This document shows positions 42,197-49,023 of a stretch of 64,000 nucleotides of DNA, piece by piece. The notes beneath the pieces are model-generated. The model had not been told where the DNA came from, ran no database searches, and worked only from the letters and a program-made list of their open reading frames with translations. This DNA is from Streptomyces sp. GQFP. GTDB lineage: Bacteria; Actinomycetota; Actinomycetes; Streptomycetales; Streptomycetaceae. The stretch lies in contig NZ_CP089312.1 of NCBI RefSeq assembly GCF_021545335.1, positions 7,378,001 to 7,442,000 on the forward strand, written 5' to 3'. Positions within the stretch are counted from its first letter, which is position 1; each line of letters opens with the position of its first letter. The position numbers and the translations under genes were made by a program.

Positions 42197-43423
42197 TCAG
42201 GGGGTGCGATCCGTGGTGTCGAAGACCTCGTCCCTGGTGGCCGCGAGGGCCGCTTGCAGGGCCCCGCACAGCACGGGCCCGTCGGGGATCGTGCTGAGGC
42301 GGATGGCGGGACGGGGTACGGCGAGTTCGGCGAGTTCGGACTGGATCAGGGCACGGAGGGGTTCTCCGCCGGCCGTGATCAGCCCGCCGGCCAGGACGAT
42401 CAGCTCGGGGTCGATAACCGAGACGATCGAGGCGAGGCCGGTCGCCAGCCGGGTGGCGAACTCGGCGAGGAGTGTCGCTCCCGGTCCGGGGGAGCCGGAG
42501 GTCCGCGCCGCCTCAGCGACCACGGCGGCGGCCTTGTCGGTGAGGCTTCCGCCGGGTGGGGCCGCCAGCCCGTGCTCGCGGGCCAGCCGCAGTACGGTCG
42601 GCAGCCCCGCGAGTTCGTCGAAGCCGCCCGAGTTGTTGCGGGCGACATGACGCACCAGCGGCGCGCCGGGCACGGGGAGGAAGCCGACCTCGCCGGCGCC
42701 CCCGGTGGCGCCCCGGTGCAGTCGGCCGCCGATCACGACTGCCGCGCCGATGCCCCGCTCACCCCACAGGAGGGTGAAGTTCTCACTGCCGCGGGCCGCG
42801 CCGATGCGCTGCTCGGCCACGGCTGCGAGGTTGACGTCGTTCTCGACCTCGAAGGGGACGGGGCCGAGCGTGGCGGCCAGTTCCCCCAGCAGTTGGGGGG
42901 AGTGCCAGCCCGGCAGGTGGCTGGCGTAGCGCAGGTTGCCGGTGGTGGGGTCGAAGGCGCCAGGTGTGCCGATGACGACCCGGTGCACGTCGGCGCGGTG
43001 CAGCCCGGCGTCCTTGACCGCCCCGTCCAGCGACTGCAGGACGCGGTCGACGGCGCCCTGCGCGCTGCGGCCGGGCGTCGGCAGCTCGAACTGTCCGACG
43101 GTACGGCCGGTGATGTCGGCCACGGCCGCGCGGATACCCGAGGGGGTGACGTCGAGCCCGGCGACATGGGCGGCGGCGGGGTTCACCGCGTACAGCTGGG
43201 CGCTGGGGCCCGGCCGGCCCTCGCTGGTGCCGGTCGCCAGGACCAGGCCGGCGGCCTCCAGGCGGGCGAGGAGTTGTGAGGCGGTCGGCTTCGACAGTCC
43301 GGTGAGGTTGCCGATCCGGGTGCGGGACAGGGGCCCGTGCTCCAGGAGGAGTTCCAGGGCGGCCCGGTCGTTCATGGCACGCAGGACGCGCGGGGTGCCT
43401 GGCGTGCCTGCGGTTCCTGCCAT
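42197..43423 (-). CDS. ROK-family transcriptional repressor
   Basis: A protein of about 408 residues with an N-terminal winged HTH (about 15-65: ALELLLEHGPLSRTRIGNLTGLSKPTASQLL) and a ROK sugar-sensing domain with HVAGLDVTPSGIRAAVADI, VVIGTPGAFDP and EVENDVNLAAVAEQR. The zinc motif CxCGxxGCxE of many ROK proteins is missing here (GERGIGAAVVIGG region). Start options are the ATG at 43423 and a GTG at 43435. It is encoded upstream of the sugar operon in the same direction and probably represses it. Confidence 0.88.
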   Translation of the reverse strand: MAGTAGTPGTPRVLRAMNDRAALELLLEHGPLSRTRIGNLTGLSKPTASQLLARLEAAGLVLATGTSEGRPGPSAQLYAVNPAAAHVAGLDVTPSGIRAAVADITGRTVGQFELPTPGRSAQGAVDRVLQSLDGAVKDAGLHRADVHRVVIGTPGAFDPTTGNLRYASHLPGWHSPQLLGELAATLGPVPFEVENDVNLAAVAEQRIGAARGSENFTLLWGERGIGAAVVIGGRLHRGATGGAGEVGFLPVPGAPLVRHVARNNSGGFDELAGLPTVLRLAREHGLAAPPGGSLTDKAAAVVAEAARTSGSPGPGATLLAEFATRLATGLASIVSVIDPELIVLAGGLITAGGEPLRALIQSELAELAVPRPAIRLSTIPDGPVLCGALQAALAATRDEVFDTTDRTP

Positions 43424-43494
43424 GGGGGTCTGCACCTGCCTTTCCGTCGTCCAGTTTTTCACGGTCACCGGCGGTGGGTGTTCCACGATGACTG

Positions 43495-43511
43495 TTAGGA
43501 AGGTTTCCTAT
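43495..43511. promoter_or_regulatory. ROK-type operator, TTAGGAA-N3-TTCCTAT
   Basis: AGGAA (43497-43501), GGT, TTCCT (43505-43509), with T/A-rich flanks, forms a 13-bp dyad resembling actinobacterial ROK operators. It lies 72 nt upstream of the ROK start; a second TCGGATGGCAGGAAGG segment follows. It probably mediates autorepression. Confidence 0.55.
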
Positions 43512-43604
43512 CGGATGGCAGGAAGGTAGGACCGGACCAAGGCGGGCGTCAAGGGGGGAACCGGAAGGAAAACCGCGCGGAAACGGAGTCGTTACTTGCG
43601 CACG

Positions 43605-43649
43605 CGCAGAGAGGCGGCACCCCGGATTCCGGGGTGCCGCCTCTCTGCG
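43605..43649. terminator. Perfect 22-bp inverted repeat, MscS-gene terminator
   Basis: Arms at 43605-43626 and 43628-43649 are exact complements with one central base. It starts CGCAGAGAGGCGGCACC and turns at GGATTCC. It lies just past the MscS-type stop on the minus strand and upstream of the ROK gene promoter, and should end the mscS transcript. Confidence 0.85.
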
Positions 43650-43664
43650 TACTGCTTCGATGTG

Positions 43665-44774
43665 CTACTTCGATGCGGGCGGGCTCACCAAGGGCGTGGC
43701 CGCCTGGGCCTGCGGGGAGCCCGTGTTGGAGTACGCCGAGGGGGCCGCCATACCCGCCGTCGGGTCCGCGGGCGGCTCCTCCTCCGGGGCCGGGAGGAGA
43801 CCGCCGACGATGCGGATGCCCGCCGCGTCCAGGGCTCGCTTGACGCGCCAGCGCAGCTCCCGCTCCACCGTCAGGGCCTTGCCCGGCATCGTCTTCGCCG
43901 AGAGGTGGATGACCATCGAGTCGAGGAGCACGCTGTCCAGGCCCAGGATCTCGATCGGGCCCCACAGCATCTCGTTCCAGGGCTCTTCCTTGCTCATCTG
44001 CTCGCCGACCTCGGCGAGCGTCGCCTTCACCCGGTCCAGGTCCTCGTCCGAGCGGACGGTGACGTCGACGCCGGCCGTGGCCCAGCCCTGGGAGAGGTTG
44101 CCGATGCGCTTGACCTCGCCGTTGCGGACGTACCAGATCTCGCCCTGGTCGCCGCGCAGCTTGGTCACGCGCAGCCCGACCTCGATCACCTCACCGGACG
44201 CCACCCCGGCGTCGATCGTGTCGCCGACGCCGTACTGGTCCTCCAGGATCATGAACACGCCGGAGAGGAAGTCCGTCACCAGGTTGCGGGCGCCGAAACC
44301 GATCGCCACACCCGCGACACCGGCGGAGGCCAGCAGCGGGGCGAGGTTGATCTCGAACGTGCCGAGGATCATCAGGGCGGCCGTGCCCATGATCAGGAAG
44401 CTCGCCACCGACTTCAGCACCGAGCCGATCGCCTGCGAGCGCTGCCGACGCCGCTCCACGTTCACCAGCAACCCGCCGAGCGCGGTGCCGTCGACCGCCT
44501 GGGCGGTGCGGTTCATCCGGTCTATGAGCTTGGTGATCGCCCGCCGCAGCGTCATCCGCAGGACCGCCGCGATCACCACGATCAGCAGGACTCTGAGCCC
44601 GATCGACAGCCAGGTCGACCAGTTCTGCTCGACCCAGCTCGCGGCGTTGGTCGCGCTCTCCTGGGCGTCCTGGAGTGACGGGACCAGCGCGGTCGGTGAC
44701 TCCGAGGGAGTCGGCGACGGCGACGAACCGGCGGCCAGTAGGACGGCGGACAAGGACACGGCGGGTACCTCCAA
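43665..44774 (-). CDS. MscS-family mechanosensitive channel
   Basis: The 369-residue protein has a signal-like N-terminus, TM1 at LSIGLRVLLIVVIAAVLRM (about 56-74), TM2 at SVASFLIMGTAALMILGTF, and the pore helix ASAGVAGVAIGFGARNLVTDF. FSGVFMILEDQYGVGD-type beta residues (LSGVFMILEDQY) and the MscS beta domain WYVRNGEVKRIGNLS follow. The C-terminus is Pro/Ala-rich. It would release solutes on hypo-osmotic shock. It is monocistronic. Confidence 0.92.
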   Translation of the reverse strand: MEVPAVSLSAVLLAAGSSPSPTPSESPTALVPSLQDAQESATNAASWVEQNWSTWLSIGLRVLLIVVIAAVLRMTLRRAITKLIDRMNRTAQAVDGTALGGLLVNVERRRQRSQAIGSVLKSVASFLIMGTAALMILGTFEINLAPLLASAGVAGVAIGFGARNLVTDFLSGVFMILEDQYGVGDTIDAGVASGEVIEVGLRVTKLRGDQGEIWYVRNGEVKRIGNLSQGWATAGVDVTVRSDEDLDRVKATLAEVGEQMSKEEPWNEMLWGPIEILGLDSVLLDSMVIHLSAKTMPGKALTVERELRWRVKRALDAAGIRIVGGLLPAPEEEPPADPTAGMAAPSAYSNTGSPQAQAATPLVSPPASK

Positions 44775-45095
44775 AGCGGCCTGCCCCCGGCACGGATGGT
44801 TACGGCGGTCAGCTCGTCGGTCAGCTGGTGATTCAGGTCACGGAAAGGTCACCGGAAGGACAGAACCACCACACTAACGGGGCAACGTGTGCGGATCGGC
44901 GCGATGTTCGAGGGAGAGACCGTGCTCACCTGGGGATAGAAGAGGGTGTGGTCCCGGGGAAGTGCACAAGGTGTGGTCGAAAACACTCCCAGCCCGTTAC
45001 CGGGACGTGGTGGCGCTGCCACCAGGCGAGAGGGGAGACTGACTGCAGATCGTCCCGGCGCGAGCCACGCGCCGCCGACGCCCAAGGAGGCATCC
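44775..45095. other. Divergent intergenic region, mscS-like / HNH genes
   Basis: These 321 nt separate the divergent channel and HNH genes and contain no gene I can support. Both promoters must lie here. A small GGTGGCGCTGCCACC hairpin occurs at 45007-45021 in the HNH 5' leader, and AAGGAGG (45084-45090) is the HNH ribosome binding site. Confidence 0.4.
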
Positions 45096-45632
45096 GTGCC
45101 GCATGTCCTGGTACTCAACGCGTCGTACGAGCCACTCGGCGTCGTACCGCTCCGCCGCGCGCTCGTCCTCGTCCTGGAGAACAAGGCAGTCTCCTTGGAG
45201 GAATCGGGCGCCTTTATGCACAGCGCGACCGTTACTGTCCCCGCACCCAGCGTGGTCCGGCTGAAGAGGTTCGTCCGGGTTCCCTATCGGGGGCCCGTTC
45301 CACTGACCCGTAGGGCACTGTTCGCCCGCGACGGCGGCCGGTGCATGTACTGCGGCGCCGCCGCGACCAGCGTCGACCACGTCATCCCGCGTTCCCGCGG
45401 CGGTCAGCACCGCTGGGACAACGTGGTGGCGTCGTGCCGCCGCTGCAACCACACCAAGGCGGACCGCCATCTCTTCGAGATCGGCTGGCGGCTGCGCCAC
45501 AAACCCGCCCCGCCCACCGGTCTCGCCTGGCGCATCATCGGAACCGGGCATAGGGACCCGCGCTGGCTGCCATACCTGCAGCCGTACGGCGCGGACGACG
45601 CGTTGGCCCGGATCGACGGCATCTCAGCCTGA
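45096..45632 (+). CDS. HNH endonuclease-family protein
   Basis: The 178-residue protein has an N-terminal VLVLNASYEPLGVVPLRRAL domain and an HNH zinc module: CMYCG, DHVIPRSRGGQHRWDN, and CRRCNHTKADR. The four Cys bind zinc and the His-Asn residues form the nuclease site. This chromosomal type is widespread and single-copy in actinobacteria and is not obviously mobile. The GTG at 45096 follows AAGGAGG by 5 nt. Its physiological role is unknown. Confidence 0.9.
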   Translation: MPHVLVLNASYEPLGVVPLRRALVLVLENKAVSLEESGAFMHSATVTVPAPSVVRLKRFVRVPYRGPVPLTRRALFARDGGRCMYCGAAATSVDHVIPRSRGGQHRWDNVVASCRRCNHTKADRHLFEIGWRLRHKPAPPTGLAWRIIGTGHRDPRWLPYLQPYGADDALARIDGISA

Positions 45633-45721
45633 CGTCCGGGCTTTCGTATACCTGAATTCATCTGAATAGGGAGTACCCAGTACCCGCACACCTGTACGGA
45701 TTCTCCGTACGGTACGGATGC

Positions 45722-45760
45722 GATCCGGCCCCGGGAACCCCCGTTCCCCAGGGCCGGATC
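45722..45760. terminator. Bidirectional terminator between HNH and ABC permease genes
   Basis: GATCCGGCCC pairs with GGGCCGGATC, extended inside by GGGAA/TTCCC around a C-rich loop. It lies between two converging genes (stops at 45632 and 45777). A smaller TACGGATTCTCCGTA hairpin precedes it at 45696-45710. Confidence 0.8.
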
Positions 45761-45776
45761 TCTCATGCCCGGGCGC

Positions 45777-47156
45777 TCACACGTACCGCAGCTCCGCCGG
45801 CCGCGCCGCACGGCGCAGCAGCGGCAGCGAGGTGGCCGCGGCGAGCAGGCACGACACGTACACCGCGGGCGGCACCAGCAGCGCCGTGTACGGCACCGAG
45901 CGGCTGCCGTCGTGGGCGATCGCCGCGAACCAGCCGCCGATCAGCAGGCCTCCGGTGCCCGCGAGGAGCAGCGCCGGTGCCAGGGGCAGGGCCGTCTCCA
46001 GGAGCAGCGCCCGGCCGAGCACCGCACGCGGCACCCCGGCGGCGGCCTGCGCGGCCAGGCCCCGGCGCCGGGTCGCCACCGACTCGGCGGTGCCGACGCC
46101 GAGCCCGCACAGCGTGATCACCAGGGCGACCAGCACGGCGGCGCCGGTCAGGTCGACGCCGGTGGTGTAGAAGGACATGGGCGTGGCCAGCATGTGTTCC
46201 CCGCGCTCACGGAGCGAGGTCAGCAGCACCTCACGGACACCGACGAACCCGGTACCGACGGTGGTCACCAGCAGCACCGCCGCATGGGTCCGGGCGGCGG
46301 CCCAGGGATCGTCGCGCAGCCGCTCCGCCGCGATCAGTGTCGCCGGGTCGGAGGTACGGGCGGCGAGGATCCGCCCGGTCCAGCGGGCGGTGGCACCGGT
46401 CAGCCACAGGGCGCCCATCCCGGTCACGATCACCACGGAGAACACCAGCACCGGCGCGGTCGCGTACCCGCCGAACGTGTCCGGCGCCAGCAGCACCCCC
46501 ACGAGCAGCAGCCCCAGAACCGCCGTCGGGAACGGCATCCCCGGCCCCCGCCCCTCACGCGGCGGCACCCGCCGGACCCGCCCCAGCGGCGAGGCGACCA
46601 CGCGCCGCAGCGCCAGTACGCCGACGAGCGAGCCCAGCACGGGCACGGCGATCGCGACCAGCGCGACCCCGACCCAGAAGGCGACCGGCGGCTGCCGCCA
46701 CTCTCGCAGCAGGAACAGCACGCAGAACACGGTGGCGAGCGCCGAGCCGAGCAGACAGGCGAGCCCCGTCTCCAGCGCCGCGATCCGCCGCACCTGCGCG
46801 GCCCCGGCCCCCGCCAGCCGCAGCGCGGCCAGCCGCCGGTCCCGGTGCACGGCCCCGACCCGCGCACACTGCCCGAGAAACCCGAGCACGGGCACGAGCA
46901 GCAGCACGAGGGCGAGAACGATGCCGGAGCGCTCCCCCTGGTGGTTCAGCAACCCGGAACCGAACGACACGGAGTACTGCCCACGAATCGAGGCGACGGC
47001 CACGGCGGCCAGCGCGAACCCGGTAGCGAGCGCCGCCCCGACCCCCGTGAGCAGAACCCGCCACCACTCCCGCCGATCGGAACCCCGGGTGAGCAGCCAG
47101 GCGAGGCGGAGATCGGCGCGGAGGGGGCTGCTTCGGAAAGCCTTACTGGACGTCAT
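45777..47156 (-). CDS. ABC transporter permease, FtsX/MacB-like
   Basis: The 459-residue membrane protein has about ten hydrophobic segments, including GVGAALATGFALAAVAVASI, VLALVLLLVPVLGFLGQ and VLVALVITLCGLGVGTAE. A soluble loop between TM pairs holds RDRRLAALRLAGAGAAQVRR, typical of FtsX-type permeases. It partners the ATP-binding protein encoded upstream in the same operon. The ATG (47156) overlaps the stop of the 68-aa frame. Confidence 0.85.
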   Translation of the reverse strand: MTSSKAFRSSPLRADLRLAWLLTRGSDRREWWRVLLTGVGAALATGFALAAVAVASIRGQYSVSFGSGLLNHQGERSGIVLALVLLLVPVLGFLGQCARVGAVHRDRRLAALRLAGAGAAQVRRIAALETGLACLLGSALATVFCVLFLLREWRQPPVAFWVGVALVAIAVPVLGSLVGVLALRRVVASPLGRVRRVPPREGRGPGMPFPTAVLGLLLVGVLLAPDTFGGYATAPVLVFSVVIVTGMGALWLTGATARWTGRILAARTSDPATLIAAERLRDDPWAAARTHAAVLLVTTVGTGFVGVREVLLTSLRERGEHMLATPMSFYTTGVDLTGAAVLVALVITLCGLGVGTAESVATRRRGLAAQAAAGVPRAVLGRALLLETALPLAPALLLAGTGGLLIGGWFAAIAHDGSRSVPYTALLVPPAVYVSCLLAAATSLPLLRRAARPAELRYV

Positions 47157-47359
47157 GAGGTCCCCTCCGGGGAGCCGACGGCCGTGCCGTCCGGCCGGGC
47201 TTGGCCGCCGGAGTGTGGTGCGCGGGCCGCATGCGCGTTCCGCCGGTCGGCGTGCCGGGAATGGGAGCGGCGGGGCTGTGGGGCCGGTCGCGAGCCGGGT
47301 CCCGGGGATCCGCCGCCGGAACCGCCGGAACCGTCGGCGGAAACGCTGATCGGCGTCAC
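47153..47359 (-). CDS. Possible small low-complexity protein between ABC genes
   Basis: The 68-residue frame (TPISVSADGSGGSGGGSPGP..., Gly/Ser/Arg/Ala-rich) starts with GTG overlapping the ATPase stop (GTGA) and ends overlapping the permease ATG (ATGA). Coupling at both ends argues for translation, at least as a bridge. No fold is predicted from its composition, so it may be only a translational relay or a spurious frame. Confidence 0.35.
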   Translation of the reverse strand: MTPISVSADGSGGSGGGSPGPGSRPAPQPRRSHSRHADRRNAHAARAPHSGGQARPDGTAVGSPEGTS

Positions 47360-48093
47360 GGTGTCACCTCCGTCGACGTCTCAGCCTCGTCGGCTGCGAC
47401 GACAGCCCCGTCGCTCAGCCTCAGCTCTCGGTCCGCGTACGCCGCCACCTGGGCGTCATGCGTGATCAGGAGGACCGCTGTGCCGGAATCGCGGGCCGTG
47501 TGGGTGAGTGCTGCCATCACCTGCTCGCCCGCGAGGGAGTCCAGGGCGCCCGTCGGCTCGTCGGCGAAGATCACCTTCGGGGCCGTGACCAGGGCGCGGG
47601 CCAGCGAGACGCGTTGGGCCTGGCCGCCGCTCAGCTCGCCCGGGCGCAGCGTCTCCTGGCCCAGTACTCCGAACCGCTCCAGCCATTCGCCCGCCTGTTC
47701 GTGCGCCGCCGCGCGCGAGGTTCCGGCGAGGAGCAGTGGCAGTGCCACGTTGTCGAGGACGGTCAGTTCCGGGATCAGCTGGCCGAACTGGAAGACGACC
47801 CCGAACTCCGTGCGCCGCAGCTCGCTCAGCCGCCGCTCGGGCATCGTGTCGAGCCGCTCCCCGGCGTACTCGACGGTGCCCGTGTCCGGCCGGACGATCC
47901 CCGCCAGACAGTGCAGCAGCGTCGACTTGCCGCTGCCGCTCGCCCCCGTGACGGCCAGGATCTCGCCCGCCCGCAGCGCGACCGAGGCGCCGCGCAGTGC
48001 GGGCGTCCTGCCGTGCGTCTTGGACAGGCGGCTCGCCGTGAGGAGGGGTGGTGAGGCCTGCCCCTCGGGTATTTCCCCGTTGGTGGTGGTCAT
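47356..48093 (-). CDS. ABC transporter ATP-binding protein, LolD/MacB type
   Basis: The 245-residue single ABC domain has Walker A VTGASGSGKSTLLHCLAG, Q-loop VFQFGQLIPELTV, signature LSGGQAQRVSLARALV, Walker B VIFADEPTGALDS and H-loop ITHDAQVAAYAD. It energises the FtsX-like permease encoded downstream. Its ATG overlaps the PadR stop (ATGA), forming one operon with the regulator. Confidence 0.92.
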   Translation of the reverse strand: MTTTNGEIPEGQASPPLLTASRLSKTHGRTPALRGASVALRAGEILAVTGASGSGKSTLLHCLAGIVRPDTGTVEYAGERLDTMPERRLSELRRTEFGVVFQFGQLIPELTVLDNVALPLLLAGTSRAAAHEQAGEWLERFGVLGQETLRPGELSGGQAQRVSLARALVTAPKVIFADEPTGALDSLAGEQVMAALTHTARDSGTAVLLITHDAQVAAYADRELRLSDGAVVAADEAETSTEVTP

Positions 48094-48623
48094 GCCGTGT
48101 CGACCTCCGCGGTCAGTGTGGTGAGCCGGGCCGCCGTGGTGGTCATCCAGCGGAGGTCGGCGTCGAGGTGGTTGAGGGCGTAGTCCGCCGAGAGCACGGT
48201 CGAGAGGTCCGAGCCGGGCGCGGTCTTGACCGCCGTCAGCTCCCGCATCCGCGCCATGTGTGCGGCCCGCTGGTCCAGCAGATACGCGGCCGGGTCCCCG
48301 CCGGCCAGGATCGCGACGACGACCTTGGCGAAGATCTCGTTGACGACGTGCGGCGCGGGTGCGCTGATCTGCCGTATCCAGTCGGTGAGTTCGTGTTCCC
48401 CCTTCGTCGTCGCCCGGTACTTCGTCCGCTCGGGGCCGCCGTCCGCGTCGGTGCCGTCGACCTCCGCGAGGCCGTCGCGCACCAGGCGCTGCAGGGTCGT
48501 GTAGACCTGCCCGTAGGCCAGCGGACGGGCCTGCGGGAAGCGTTCGTCGTGCCGTCGCTTGAGGTCGTAGCCATGGCTCGGCCCTCCGGCGAGCAGCCCC
48601 AGCAGGATGTGGCGGGTGCTCAT
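48090..48623 (-). CDS. PadR-family transcriptional regulator
   Basis: This 177-residue PadR (subfamily-1-like) protein has a winged HTH (about 1-85: HILLGLLAGGPSHGYDLKRR, QVYTTLQRLVRDGLAEVDG, TKYRATTKGEHEL) and a C-terminal helical dimerisation domain. The ATG at 48623 is used; an alternative ATG lies at 48632. The protein should repress its own ABC operon from the dyad at 48637-48658 and respond to a compound pumped by the transporter. Confidence 0.9.
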   Translation of the reverse strand: MSTRHILLGLLAGGPSHGYDLKRRHDERFPQARPLAYGQVYTTLQRLVRDGLAEVDGTDADGGPERTKYRATTKGEHELTDWIRQISAPAPHVVNEIFAKVVVAILAGGDPAAYLLDQRAAHMARMRELTAVKTAPGSDLSTVLSADYALNHLDADLRWMTTTAARLTTLTAEVDTA

Positions 48624-48636
48624 GCCGGTCATTATG

Positions 48637-48658
48637 CACTCGCTACATGTACTGAGTG
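48637..48658. promoter_or_regulatory. PadR operator dyad centred on TACATGTA
   Basis: A 22-bp dyad: outer arms CACTC (48637) and GAGTG, inner palindrome TACATGTA (48644-48651), 2-nt spacers GC and CT. It starts 14 nt upstream of the padR ATG. Placement across the likely promoter suggests autoregulation. Confidence 0.6.
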
Positions 48659-48807
48659 AATAGTGGAAGGTGATGGACTTGGTCGTGCGAGCGGCGGAAG
48701 AACCACGGAATGTGAGCTTCGGTGCCGTGGTTCGTCCGTTCATACACGTCTGCCGTCCCGCCCACTGGGTAGGCCTGCGAAGGAAACCCGCCAACAAGGA
48801 GGCCTCC

Positions 48808-49023
48808 GTGGCCGTACCGGCCTACATCTTCAGTGCCGAGAGCATCGCCGTCGAGGCGCCGCTCACCAGCGAGCCGCCCCTGCCCGCCGCCGAGCCGCTC
48901 ACCAGTGAGCCCCCGCTCGCGGACGCGGAGGCGATGACCAGCGAGCACGCCGAGGCCGAGGCGGACCCCACGGGGCTGTACGAGGGTCCGGTGCCCGCGC
49001 TGTCGGAACTCGCGGGGTTGTAG
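48808..49023 (+). CDS. Small acidic repeat protein upstream of malQ
   Basis: This 71-residue, highly acidic protein contains a near-repeat: APLTSEPPLPAAEPLTSEPP followed by LADAEAMTSEHAEAEAD. No Cys, no membrane segment. GTG 48808 follows AAGGAGG at 48796-48802. Its TAG (49021-49023) directly abuts the malQ ATG, so the two are coupled. Function unknown; it could be a disordered partner of MalQ or a leader protein. Confidence 0.7.
   Translation: MAVPAYIFSAESIAVEAPLTSEPPLPAAEPLTSEPPLADAEAMTSEHAEAEADPTGLYEGPVPALSELAGL

Noticed and set aside
47201..48124. 307-codon plus-strand frame opposite the ABC ATPase
   Set aside because: Ser/Arg-rich shadow; the minus strand encodes a complete ABC domain.
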